Shown here in pieces: positions 32,716-41,200 of a stretch of DNA of 45,055 nt. Position 1 is the first letter of the stretch. Each line of letters starts with the position of its first letter. Source of the stretch: an uncultured Paraprevotella sp. (GTDB lineage Bacteria; Bacteroidota; Bacteroidia; Bacteroidales; Bacteroidaceae); contig URDY01000023.1 of assembly GCA_900546665.1 (NCBI GenBank), forward strand, positions 1 through 45,055, written 5' to 3'. The notes beneath the pieces were generated by a model. That model was given only the letters and a program-made list of their open reading frames with translations. It made no database searches and was not told where the DNA came from. The position numbers and the translations under genes were made by a program.

Positions 32716-33930
32716 TCATAAAGACAATTTATATTTCTCAATTAATTGGTTTACCAGATTTTTCTTGAATACAAACTGATACAACACCGGATTATCATCT
32801 TCTTCAACAGTATCAACAATCTGTCTCAACACATCATTCCGTGGCAACAGGCTTCCTTTCAACTGACATAAAAAATCGGCAGTATAAAATCCTATGTTTT
32901 CATCTGCACATCCTCCTGATAATACGATATTATAGAAATAATGGTCCAGCCTACTGTCATACACATTCTGAATCAAAACACTTTGTTTGCCATCCCATAT
33001 CAATATATCTTCATCGTTGACAGAAATAAAAACATAGTCACCATTAGTCTGAATACCTGTAAGTCCTATACTCTTACCTGATGACTTTATTTTTTCCTTC
33101 TGATCATAAAAGTTCTCACCTTTGTATCTTTCCAGTTCCTTTCCATCCGGAAGCGCCTTAAACAAATCATACTGGTAAGTACGATTTACCTTGCCGTCCT
33201 GCACAGCGTATATATTATGAGAAAGGACGGACAATAAAAGACATGTATCCTTATACAGGGCCATTGGATGGGAAAAAAACGCATAATAAATATCCTTTGT
33301 CGTCAAATCTTTCATCGGTATCAAAGGATCAGCCACCAGACTGTCATGACGGATTCTCATCCTTTTATATTCAAATGGCACATTATTAAAATTATTCGGC
33401 ATAGGATAACAGGCCAACAGCTCCTGATGCGGGCCCTGCATCATGGAAGAGATGCCGAAATCTTTTTCTTTCATGTAGACTGTAGAATGATACATTCCAT
33501 CATAAGTAAAAAACATGATTTTCTTTGAGACATTGCAGATTAACCCGACCAATTTTCTCTCCTCATCAATATAAAAATTATCCAGTTGGACATATTCCTT
33601 TTGTCCGTTACCTTTTTGACTCACTTCATTAACAAACTTTCCGTTTTCATCAAACGCATACAGGCCAAAGTTATCCCTTACAAAATAATACCCATCAACC
33701 TTCTTCACATTGATAATTTCTCCCAACAGACATGAATCGGAAGTCTCTAATGCCGTATATTGAATACTATCAACCAAATCATATAATTCTACTTCTATCG
33801 GCGCATTCTTATTTATTACCTTAAGCTGCACCACATCCTCATGATCTGTCTTCTGGCAAGAAGTCCATGTTATTCCTACCAAGAAACAAATTACTAGTTC
33901 AATAATCAAACTGATATATCCACTTTTCAT
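32716..33930 (-). CDS. 6-bladed beta-propeller lipoprotein without adjacent peptide gene
   Basis: About 404 residues from the ATG at 33930, chosen because a signal peptide with lipobox WTSC (C25) begins there; the longer frame adds nine residues. It carries the family opening YDLVDSIQYTALETSDSCLLGEIINVKKV. Propeller strands follow: FGLYAFDENGKFVNEVSQKGNGQKEYVQLDNFYID and KKIMFFTYDGMYHSTVYMKEKDF. It ends directly at the edge of the copy C repeat. No NVEALA gene or GTAGA array precedes it; a MauE relic lies about 250 bp upstream. Confidence 0.82.
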   Translation of the reverse strand: MKSGYISLIIELVICFLVGITWTSCQKTDHEDVVQLKVINKNAPIEVELYDLVDSIQYTALETSDSCLLGEIINVKKVDGYYFVRDNFGLYAFDENGKFVNEVSQKGNGQKEYVQLDNFYIDEERKLVGLICNVSKKIMFFTYDGMYHSTVYMKEKDFGISSMMQGPHQELLACYPMPNNFNNVPFEYKRMRIRHDSLVADPLIPMKDLTTKDIYYAFFSHPMALYKDTCLLLSVLSHNIYAVQDGKVNRTYQYDLFKALPDGKELERYKGENFYDQKEKIKSSGKSIGLTGIQTNGDYVFISVNDEDILIWDGKQSVLIQNVYDSRLDHYFYNIVLSGGCADENIGFYTADFLCQLKGSLLPRNDVLRQIVDTVEEDDNPVLYQFVFKKNLVNQLIEKYKLSL

Positions 33931-34304
33931 ACAATTGTATTTTTTATAAACATACACTGGTATCCCATTAAATTTTATTCATTACGTTTCTCAGAATTTA
34001 AAACTCGCAGTTCTTTGATATTGAATAAAGAATAATTTCAAAAAATAGTATATTATTGCAATCTTCATTTCAAACCCGTCCGCGTTTTACATTTAATTTT
34101 ATTTTACTGAATAAACCACAAGAAATATAAGATATTTTTTTACGGGATACTAATGGTAAACATAGTTATTTTAAATTAATAAAGGCAGGAGCAGCCCGAG
34201 GCACGACTCCCCGGCACAAAGACACACGGAACATGCCAAGGGATAGTCGGCCACAAAGCCTGGAAAACTCACTGTTTTTCATGAATACCATTCTTAAAGC
34301 AAAT
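33931..34304. other. AT-rich intergenic stretch containing a MauE relic
   Basis: No gene. The right part (34185-34260) is a relic of the MauE-like gene, listed separately. The rest is very AT-rich, with TTTTTT and AAAAAA runs, and probably holds the promoter of the 33930 gene. I could not pick a single convincing element. Confidence 0.5.
34185..34260 (-). pseudogene. 76-bp relic of the MauE-like gene (copy 3)
   Basis: This stretch matches 28329-28404 and the corresponding part of the intact gene near 22580-22655 with only a few differences, starting GCAGGAGCAGCCCGAGGCA and ending CCACAAAGCC. It corresponds to codons for the AGELCLG helix region. It is isolated and abruptly ended on both sides, so it is a remnant of a third cassette copy that was deleted. 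Confidence 0.8.
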
Positions 34305-35297
34305 CTATTCAAAGGCATAGTCTAACACATGTAAATCATTGTCTGATGGAGACAAAAACACGAACCTTCCATTGTGCTTGTCATACAACATACGAACTGC
34401 CATAATATCCAGTTTGATGAGCTTTACCGGTTTTCCAGAATAATCATATACTTCAATCTGTGAAGTCCCTGACATGCCGGACAAATCTATTTCACGTTGC
34501 GATAACAAATAGATAAAATCACCACAAACCACATCTGAATAGTAAGCCTTATGCTCCATATCCTCCTCACCATTTCCCACAAACATTAATTTATGAGACA
34601 AACGGTTCGATTCATCCAAACGCGCAACCATAAACCGGTCTATATAAAGACCTGCCAACACGGCATTCCCTTGATTCACATCATAAGAGAATTCATAACG
34701 TATGGCTTTCCCTTCATTGTTCTGATCTACAAATGAAATGGAATCCGAAACAGACAAAGTTTCTATGTTACCGACATTCCATACCAAGGCATTGGGAGTA
34801 TTGGTACAATAAGCACAAATAGGGTATGCTATGGATTTTACATTGTTCAACGGAAGTTGCAAGGAGAGATCTCTAAGTTTATGTATGGAATAAGCTGTAT
34901 CTGGCTTCTCCACCTCGTACACTGCCCTGCGGCCATTATCCAAGACACAAAAGCCTCCATCATCTTTCCGCAACAACCTTGGACTAATCCATTCATTCTG
35001 CCCATGGCCTTGATGACCGAACGCACCTGTTACAGAAAAATCGTTCACATTGATCACATAATAATACGGATTTCCGCTACTGTTTTTACAAAACAATAGC
35101 GTATCGGACAAAAGCCACTCTTCAATCTCCATTATTTCAGACAATGCAAACGAAGTGGTTTTCACCTGCTCGACGGAAGTAAAATCCAACGTGTTTACAT
35201 GTTCTTCCCATGCCGCCTCATTTGCCTTTCCATTGCAAGCAAACAATAACAACGATAAACCAAACACCCAGTTACTTTTTTTTCTGATTCTATACAT
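34305..35297 (-). CDS. BF3164/TolB-like propeller lipoprotein (cassette D)
   Basis: 330 residues, lipobox LFAC (C21). Family features: NPYYYVINVNDFSVTGAFGHQGHGQNEWISPRLL, then GGFCVLDNGRRAVYEVEK, and the late TSQIEVYDYSGKPVKLIKLDI strand typical of the TolB-like group. It lies 150 bp behind NVEALA-D. The G-H-Q-G-H-G-x-NEW turn takes the place of GxGxGEY in other copies. A partner role is inferred from context. Confidence 0.8.
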   Translation of the reverse strand: MYRIRKKSNWVFGLSLLLFACNGKANEAAWEEHVNTLDFTSVEQVKTTSFALSEIMEIEEWLLSDTLLFCKNSSGNPYYYVINVNDFSVTGAFGHQGHGQNEWISPRLLRKDDGGFCVLDNGRRAVYEVEKPDTAYSIHKLRDLSLQLPLNNVKSIAYPICAYCTNTPNALVWNVGNIETLSVSDSISFVDQNNEGKAIRYEFSYDVNQGNAVLAGLYIDRFMVARLDESNRLSHKLMFVGNGEEDMEHKAYYSDVVCGDFIYLLSQREIDLSGMSGTSQIEVYDYSGKPVKLIKLDIMAVRMLYDKHNGRFVFLSPSDNDLHVLDYAFE

Positions 35298-35447
35298 ATT
35301 AATAAAATTATATTTTTTACGTAAGTTTATATTCGTCCCTATTTTTCATCCAATTACTTTAAATTAAAAAATCGGAACAGATACACGAAATAAAATAAAG
35401 AGTTTTTACTAACAACAAATCAAAATAATGAAAACATGGTTTCTGTA

Positions 35448-35729
35448 TTATATACAAGTACCTTCAGGAGAATACGCTTCACGATAAACATAACCACAAT
35501 CATAAAACCCCTTTCTGGAATCAAAAACAGGATTCAGTTTCCACGATTTGCAGCCATTCTTGTTGTCACATTTAAGGCCTTCATCATCACTTGCCAACGT
35601 CTCCGCATTCGCCAACAACAAGTCACTCTCACTCATTCCATTGTACGCATCATAAGTGCGATACCCGGCGTAGGCCGACATACCCGACACCACTACGCCC
35701 GACAAGGGCATAAAGGTTTTCTTCATCAT
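35448..35729 (-). CDS. NVEALA-family small precursor protein (cassette D)
   Basis: 93 residues from the first of two adjacent ATGs. The constant part has diverged slightly (MKKTFMPLSGVVVSGMSAYAGYRTYDAYNGMSESDLLLANAETLA; EALA became ETLA). The tail has 46 residues with four cysteines, none spaced as in the other tails. Only about 30 bp of the usual leader remain upstream (homology ends near 35757), so the GTAGA-array promoter is lost. It sits 37 bp behind a truncated propeller gene. Transcription, if any, must come from elsewhere. Confidence 0.82.
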   Translation of the reverse strand: MMKKTFMPLSGVVVSGMSAYAGYRTYDAYNGMSESDLLLANAETLASDDEGLKCDNKNGCKSWKLNPVFDSRKGFYDCGYVYREAYSPEGTCI

Positions 35730-35766
35730 ATATTTAATTTTTAAATTACACTTTACTAAACTATAT

Positions 35767-36021
35767 TTAAATTACCTTAGACACTCTTCCAACCAGGGCT
35801 TCAGGGTTCGTTTCAAGTTTCACAAACGACAGGCTGTCATATATATCAGAATAATCAGGAATGGAATGCTCGTCCATATTTTCAAGAGAAAGACATGGAA
35901 GAGATTCATCTTCAAGATCGTATTCTCCTGACAACGAATCATTCTTTGGTGGATGAGAACAAAATGCGAAAAGCAACCAGCCTCCGCCTATAACAAGATA
36001 TTTCTTTATATTTACTTTCAT
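35767..36021 (-). pseudogene. Truncated propeller lipoprotein, N-terminal remnant
   Basis: 84 codons from the ATG at 36021: signal peptide with lipobox FAFC (C21), a spacer, then IYDSLSFVKLETNPEALVGRVSKVI-stop. That last segment is the opening of a 6-bladed propeller lipoprotein, and the blades that should follow are gone. The break coincides with the start of homology to an NVEALA leader, so a deletion or recombination fused the start of one propeller gene to the peptide gene behind it. Confidence 0.75.
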
Positions 36022-36264
36022 TTTAATTTTATTACAGTCGGCTGAGTCACATAAAAAAACTTCCACCGACAATGTTTTACAATAGTATTTACCATCAGAT
36101 TACAGGCATAACTTAACCCCACAATGATCGATTGACAATAATCGCATCACAAATTTGCATTCATAGCAATGTGTCCATAAAATCTCCATCTTAACCATAC
36201 GGTTCCTGTTCAGGCCGGGCGTGTATTATGATTTCTCTATCCGCAGTCATAAACAGAAAAAGGA

Positions 36265-37335
36265 TTATATAACAGACTGCAGGATCTCACCGCAATCATA
36301 CTTATACATCATTTCTTCCTCACTCATGCCGGAGAACACATAAACATACCGGTTCTGATAAATGAAAAACGAGGAAGCCATAAAAGGCAACTTAAGACAA
36401 AGGAGCGGACGGCCCGACCAATCAAAAAACTGTAATTCGGATGTCCCCATACCCGTCAGATAATCAATGGCAGACACATCATGATACAGAGCCACAAAAT
36501 AATCATCATAAGACAAAATATTACCATAATACTCATGGCGCAACTTCTTGGGGCGACGGTCCACCTCATCCACATTATCCAATTCGGTTCCCACGCAAAG
36601 CGTTTTACTGCTATCTGTTTTCAAAGAATACAAATTAATCTGATTCAACCGTAAGAGGCCTTCGGCCACCATCATACGATTACGGCTCACACAACGAACA
36701 GCTGACAGGGTATTAATATCCTCTTTTATACGCATCCGGTTAAGATTTCCTATATGATCGATTTCATGCTCCACACCGTCCACATATAAGCTTCTGACAT
36801 ATCCTACAAAGTCATTATCCTTTAAAAAATAAAACGACGTATCCGATAAACTTACCACAAAATTCAGATTATCGTACTGTTCAAATCTTTTCTCCTGTAA
36901 ACAGACCAGCCGGTTCCGTTCGATAGTTTTCGTCAAATTGCATCTGTACCATGTCTTTTTCGGAGGGCACCAGAAATCGCATAACAGGGCTGTATCCGTC
37001 TGCATGACCATTTCCGAACAGGGCAGGCTGACAAATTCATTATCGCCATGCCCCTTTGCTAAGAAATGACCTAAAAAACGGTTATTATTCAAGGAATAGA
37101 CTTTCCAAAAATATTCGCCATTCATCATCTTGAAAATCATCAGTGTGTCTATGGAAAAGACATCCACACAGCCGGCCAGATCAAGAGATAATGGACGGAT
37201 GGCTTCCAACTCCACTTCCTTGGGAAAGGCATCAATAAAATTCACTTCGTTACACAGAAGCTTTTGTTCGTCACTAGAAGAAGAACATCCCGCAACGATT
37301 AAAAGAGAAGTAACTATCCAAGACAAATTTTTCAT
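36265..37335 (-). CDS. BF3164/TolB-like propeller lipoprotein (paralogue pair member 1)
   Basis: 356 residues with lipobox VAGC (C17). It is a close paralogue of 43164-44228 along its whole length: shared LDLAGC, GEYxWKVYSL, LAKGHGDNEF, TWYRCNLT, NRMMVAEGLLRLNQINLYSL, DSSKTLCVG and a final MMYKYDCGEILQ. The last strand pair LQFFDWSGRPLLCLKLP is typical of TolB-like BF3164 proteins. Both paralogues lack an NVEALA neighbour, and both have the ECF-like motif instead of the GTAGA array upstream. They therefore appear to belong to a different regulon from the cassette propellers. Confidence 0.82.
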   Translation of the reverse strand: MKNLSWIVTSLLIVAGCSSSSDEQKLLCNEVNFIDAFPKEVELEAIRPLSLDLAGCVDVFSIDTLMIFKMMNGEYFWKVYSLNNNRFLGHFLAKGHGDNEFVSLPCSEMVMQTDTALLCDFWCPPKKTWYRCNLTKTIERNRLVCLQEKRFEQYDNLNFVVSLSDTSFYFLKDNDFVGYVRSLYVDGVEHEIDHIGNLNRMRIKEDINTLSAVRCVSRNRMMVAEGLLRLNQINLYSLKTDSSKTLCVGTELDNVDEVDRRPKKLRHEYYGNILSYDDYFVALYHDVSAIDYLTGMGTSELQFFDWSGRPLLCLKLPFMASSFFIYQNRYVYVFSGMSEEEMMYKYDCGEILQSVI

Positions 37336-37394
37336 GCTGACTTATAATTTAATGATAAACTTTTCATGCATTAATTTTATAGCTTTTATGATGT

Positions 37395-37421
37395 ATACGA
37401 ACGAGACGTAGATTTCACGCA
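37395..37421 (-). promoter_or_regulatory. ECF-sigma-like promoter motif upstream of the 37335 gene
   Basis: Minus-strand TGCGTGAAAT and TTCGTATA with the same spacing as at 28044 and 44396, about 60-85 bp before the ATG. The flanking AAAAAA run is also shared. Confidence 0.55.
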
Positions 37422-37590
37422 AAAAAGCATCAGTTTTTAATATAAGTTAACAATCGGAAATTATGAAACAATCCTGAGATATCATTTAGTACACTCTTTA
37501 CAATATTGATTTTAAGATCTTACACAAAAGGCCATAAATACAGATTTAATTTCAATCGGGATTGACTGTTCAGGAAAAAACCAGACCGTC

Positions 37591-37608
37591 CGGATATTGG
37601 AATATCCG
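37591..37608. promoter_or_regulatory. Operator-like inverted repeat upstream of the AAA/PD-(D/E)XK gene
   Basis: CGGATAT-TGGA-ATATCCG is a perfect 7-bp dyad 45 bp before the ATG at 37653. TAATTTG just downstream resembles a -7 element. It is probably a regulator site, partner unknown. Confidence 0.4.
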
Positions 37609-37652
37609 ATTTAATTTGCTAAATTCGCAATAGAATCAAAATCCAATTAATT

Positions 37653-39206
37653 ATGGGCAAGCTATATCCGGTTGGAGTACAGAATTTTGAAGGCCTGATT
37701 CACGACGGCTATGTATACGTAGACAAGACGGCACTCGTTTATCAACTGTTTAATACAAACAAATATTATTTACTGAGTCGTCCGCGACGATTCGGAAAAA
37801 GTCTGCTTCTGTCGACCATTGAGGCATACGCACAGGGAAAGAAGGAACTTTTCAAGGGGCTGGCGCTGGAAAAACTGGAAAAGGACTGGACAGTCTATCC
37901 GGTATTGCATCTGGACCTGAACACACAGAAATACGACTCACCGGAATCGCTCACCGGCATCCTGAATGATAATCTATGTATTTGGGAAAACAAATATGGG
38001 GCACGCGAAAGCGAAACAAGCCTGTCTCTACGTTTCCAGGGCATTATCCGCCGGGCCTGCGCACAGACGGGGCGACGGGTCGTGATCCTCATTGACGAAT
38101 ACGACAAACCCATGCTTCAGGCTATCGGCAACGAGGCCTTGCAAAACGAGTACCGCGGTATGCTGAAAGCTTTCTACGGCGCCCTGAAGTCCATGGACGG
38201 ATGTATCCGATTCGCCTTGCTGACGGGAGTCACCAAGTTCGGCAAGGTCAGTGTTTTCAGCGACCTGAATAATCTGAGAGATATTTCCATGACCGACCAG
38301 TATGCCGAAATCTGCGGTATCAGTGAAAAGGAAATGCACGCGTATTTTGAGGAAGACATTCACGAACTGGCCTCTGCCACGGGGATAAGTTACGAAGAAA
38401 CCTGCAAGGAACTGAAAACCAATTACGACGGCTATCATTTCACAGAAAACGCAACCGGCATGTACAATCCTTTCAGCCTGCTGAACACCTTTGCGAAGAA
38501 AAAATTCGGCAGCTACTGGTTTGAAACGGGAACGCCGACTTATCTGGTCGAGCTGCTCAAACTGCACCACTACCCGATCGAGGAACTGGAGCACATCGTC
38601 ACCAGTCAGCCGGTACTGGACAGCATCGACACGGCTTCCACGGATCCCATCCCCGTCATCTACCAGAGCGGTTACCTGACCATCAAGGGGTACAACAGGA
38701 TGTTCGAGAACTACACGCTGGGCTTCCCCAACCGGGAGGTGGAACAGGGGTTCTTCAGGTTCCTGCTGCCCAACTACGCTGCCGTGAGCGTCAGCAAGTC
38801 GCCCTACCAGATCCAGTGTTTCGTAGAGGAAGTGATGGCAGGAAAGGTGGATGATTTCTTTGAACGGCTGAAAACGATGTTTGCCGATATTCCTTACGAA
38901 CTGGCGCGCGACCGCGAAGTGCATTACCAAAACATTCTTTACATCATTTTCAAGCTGATGGGATTCTACGTACAGGTGGAATACCATACCAGCCGCGGAC
39001 GGGTTGATCTGGTTCTCCAGACACAGGACTACGTATACATCATGGAATTCAAGCTGAACGGCAGCGCGGAAGAGGCTTTGGCGCAAATCCGCACAAAAGG
39101 CTACGCCGAACCGTTCGCCAAGAACAGCCGTACGGTCTACGAGGTCGGGGTCAACTTCAGTGACGAGATCCGCAACATTCAGGACGTCAAAATCGAAACC
39201 CTTTGA
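37653..39206 (+). CDS. AAA-ATPase-like protein with C-terminal PD-(D/E)XK nuclease domain
   Basis: 517 residues of the AAA_9/DUF1703 type, abundant in Bacteroides and often annotated as ATP-binding protein. The start has YPVGVQNFEGLIHDGYVYVDKT. The variant P-loop is RPRRFGKS (43-50), Walker B is VVILIDEYDKP (about 143-153). The C-terminal nuclease has D452 in GRVDLVL and E465-F-K467 in YIMEFKL. A role in defence or in mobile-element upkeep is suspected, but none is established. GC content is higher than in the AT-rich lipoprotein genes around it, and it breaks the run of minus-strand genes, both signs of insertion. Confidence 0.88.
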   Translation: MGKLYPVGVQNFEGLIHDGYVYVDKTALVYQLFNTNKYYLLSRPRRFGKSLLLSTIEAYAQGKKELFKGLALEKLEKDWTVYPVLHLDLNTQKYDSPESLTGILNDNLCIWENKYGARESETSLSLRFQGIIRRACAQTGRRVVILIDEYDKPMLQAIGNEALQNEYRGMLKAFYGALKSMDGCIRFALLTGVTKFGKVSVFSDLNNLRDISMTDQYAEICGISEKEMHAYFEEDIHELASATGISYEETCKELKTNYDGYHFTENATGMYNPFSLLNTFAKKKFGSYWFETGTPTYLVELLKLHHYPIEELEHIVTSQPVLDSIDTASTDPIPVIYQSGYLTIKGYNRMFENYTLGFPNREVEQGFFRFLLPNYAAVSVSKSPYQIQCFVEEVMAGKVDDFFERLKTMFADIPYELARDREVHYQNILYIIFKLMGFYVQVEYHTSRGRVDLVLQTQDYVYIMEFKLNGSAEEALAQIRTKGYAEPFAKNSRTVYEVGVNFSDEIRNIQDVKIETL

Positions 39207-39218
39207 CAAAATACAGAC

Positions 39219-39542
39219 ATGACTCATTCCATCATTATTGCAGTCATACTGATTATTACCGGGCTACTGGTTTGGAAATACCCCGGGCTCATAGCCGGGT
39301 ATAACACGATGACTCCCGAACAACAGCGGAATGTTGATATCAAGGGACTCAAGGCTTTCATGTGCCGCGCGTTCTGTCTCATGGGAATCGCCGTTATACT
39401 TGCCGCATACCTTTTCCGGCAGTTTATCAATGGAATAGCCGCTGATCTGATGGCAACCATACTGATCCCCTTATCGGGAACCGCCTGCATACTGATCGGC
39501 GCGCAACGTTACGACCATAATCAAAAAAGAGAAGTTAAATAA
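39219..39542 (+). CDS. DUF3784-family small membrane protein
   Basis: 107 residues with three hydrophobic helices (about 4-20, 50-67, 76-94). The cytosolic loop YNTMTPEQQRNVDIKGLKAFMC is the DUF3784 hallmark. Function unknown. It starts 13 bp behind the AAA/PD-(D/E)XK gene on the same strand and is likely cotranscribed. A strong hairpin terminator follows at 39599. Confidence 0.82.
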   Translation: MTHSIIIAVILIITGLLVWKYPGLIAGYNTMTPEQQRNVDIKGLKAFMCRAFCLMGIAVILAAYLFRQFINGIAADLMATILIPLSGTACILIGAQRYDHNQKREVK

Positions 39543-39598
39543 TTTTCTTCTATATTGACAATTATTTACTGTATCCATAAAAAATCATGAATATTTTT

Positions 39599-39641
39599 CT
39601 TTTTTCCGCCCGAGCTGGTCAACAAGTCCGGGCGGAAAAAG
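39599..39641. terminator. Bidirectional terminator
   Basis: CTTTTTTCCGCCCG and CGGGCGGAAAAAG form a GC-rich stem with T/A runs at its base, between the DUF3784 gene and the convergent propeller gene ending at 39737. It can serve both strands. Confidence 0.8.
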
Positions 39642-39736
39642 AAACGGTACCCCGCATGCTTCATGCTCATACCGTCATAGAGAAAAAGAAAGGATTTTTT
39701 ACTATCTTATTTTTTGATTTCCTGCAATTGTCTCCT

Positions 39737-40897
39737 TTATTTTATTTCCACATAGACCAAAGCCGGAAGGGGGATTCTGCCGTCAAGCATCTTTCTGATC
39801 ACCTCATGGGTTTCGGCCAAAGTTTCATCCCACCAATCTTCCCCTTCACCGGCCATCACATCGGCCACATTATCCTCCGTAATCAGATAAACCAGATATT
39901 TGCCTTGGATGAAAAACAGATTGGACGGAAAGAAACCCTTGAACAAGGAAGTAAACAGAAATTCTTTCCCCGTCCGCTTGTTCTTCAAATAATGCAGCCC
40001 GACACCGACAGAATAATCCACATTCACCCAATCCCCGTTTTCTTCGTATTTCGTCAGATTGTACACATAACCTTCATAATTTTTCCGTATATCGGCCTTC
40101 CCATTGCGTTTCAATTCGGATACCACGTCCTGGGGTAGAAACTTGCCTTTAAAATCCACATGGACAGCGCGACTGAGCGTATCACCGCTAAAAATGAAAA
40201 CAGTATCACACAAGTTCGGAATATAACATAAACCGACATCCGAATGCCAGAACGGCATATCCGTGGTAAACATCTGGTGATCCTCCAACGGACGGTAATT
40301 GCTCTTGTTATGCCCCGACGGATCATACACGGACAATTCATACGTAGTCTTCCGGTTGTCATCCAGCATACGGAAGGCGAAGGCATAGTTTCCGGTTTCA
40401 GTCAGGCCGAAAGCATAAGGCCAGATATCCTCCAGAACATCCGTTGACAGATATTTTCCCATAGCATCATACTTGATAACCTTACGTCCTTCACTGTCGA
40501 ACAGATAAAGGCAACCATTGTGCGGATCGACCTCAAAATCGGAAGGCTGACGATACATTTCATTCAACGCACGCCCCACTTCTCCCACTTTATACAAATA
40601 ATGGCCCAAAGTATCAAACACCATCACACGTCTCGTCACTTCTTTGTCCATCACATAGATCTTGCCATTCCGGAATACCATCTTGTCATATTGCGGAAGA
40701 ATTATCCCACCGGCACTTTTTAAGGAAATCACCTTTGGAATAAGATATTGGCTTGTATCCAGCAATTCTGTCTGCTTCATATCAATCACCAGTTTCTTCA
40801 CGGTATAACTATTACGAGACTCATCCGCCCTGTGTTTTTTACATGCGGTAAACAATAATCCTAAAAGTACAATCAATAAACCGAAATTTCTTGCCAT
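39737..40897 (-). CDS. 6-bladed beta-propeller lipoprotein behind an orphan GTAGA leader
   Basis: 386 residues from the ATG at 40897, where a clear signal peptide with lipobox FTAC (C19) starts; the longer frame begins at 40963. Propeller strands: KIYVMDKEVTRRVMVFDTLGHYLYKVGEVGRALNEMYRQPSDFEVD and CLYLFDSEGRKVIKYDAMGKYL. A GTAGA-type array and promoter like those of the NVEALA genes lie 180-300 bp upstream, but no NVEALA frame is present between. The gene therefore seems to be the survivor of a cassette that lost its peptide, or one regulated with the cassettes in its own right. Confidence 0.82.
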   Translation of the reverse strand: MARNFGLLIVLLGLLFTACKKHRADESRNSYTVKKLVIDMKQTELLDTSQYLIPKVISLKSAGGIILPQYDKMVFRNGKIYVMDKEVTRRVMVFDTLGHYLYKVGEVGRALNEMYRQPSDFEVDPHNGCLYLFDSEGRKVIKYDAMGKYLSTDVLEDIWPYAFGLTETGNYAFAFRMLDDNRKTTYELSVYDPSGHNKSNYRPLEDHQMFTTDMPFWHSDVGLCYIPNLCDTVFIFSGDTLSRAVHVDFKGKFLPQDVVSELKRNGKADIRKNYEGYVYNLTKYEENGDWVNVDYSVGVGLHYLKNKRTGKEFLFTSLFKGFFPSNLFFIQGKYLVYLITEDNVADVMAGEGEDWWDETLAETHEVIRKMLDGRIPLPALVYVEIK

Positions 40898-41076
40898 AAC
40901 TCCCTTTAACTTACAGACCAGGCCGTATACCCCACAGCAAAAGGCCTGAAAAACATGATTCACATGACATCATCCATTCCATCCATCCCCCTGCAAACTT
41001 CAGACAGGTTTATCCCCTCTTTACCGCCTCTACGGCCATACCATCATTTTGCAGGACAGTTGTATGGATTCCGGCA

Positions 41077-41200
41077 CAAAGAAAATCAAAAAAGATTAAA
41101 AACAAGCGTCTACAGATATCTTTTTTCGTCTTCAATTTTGAAAACGTCCGTCTACAAAACGTTTCCATTTTACAATCAACAACTTGCACAAATCATCTAC
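41077..41200 (-). promoter_or_regulatory. GTAGA operator array and promoter, diverged copy H (no NVEALA gene)
   Basis: Surrounding sequence has drifted, yet the cores begin at 41109, 41119, 41129, 41151 and 41196: the same 10-10-22-45 steps as copies A-C. The -7 equivalent is TTTCTTTG (41084-41077) at the same distance; the -33 position reads GCTT. Distal 11-bp repeats beyond 41200 are lost. Conservation of spacing despite sequence drift argues for selection on the binding array. Confidence 0.68.
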
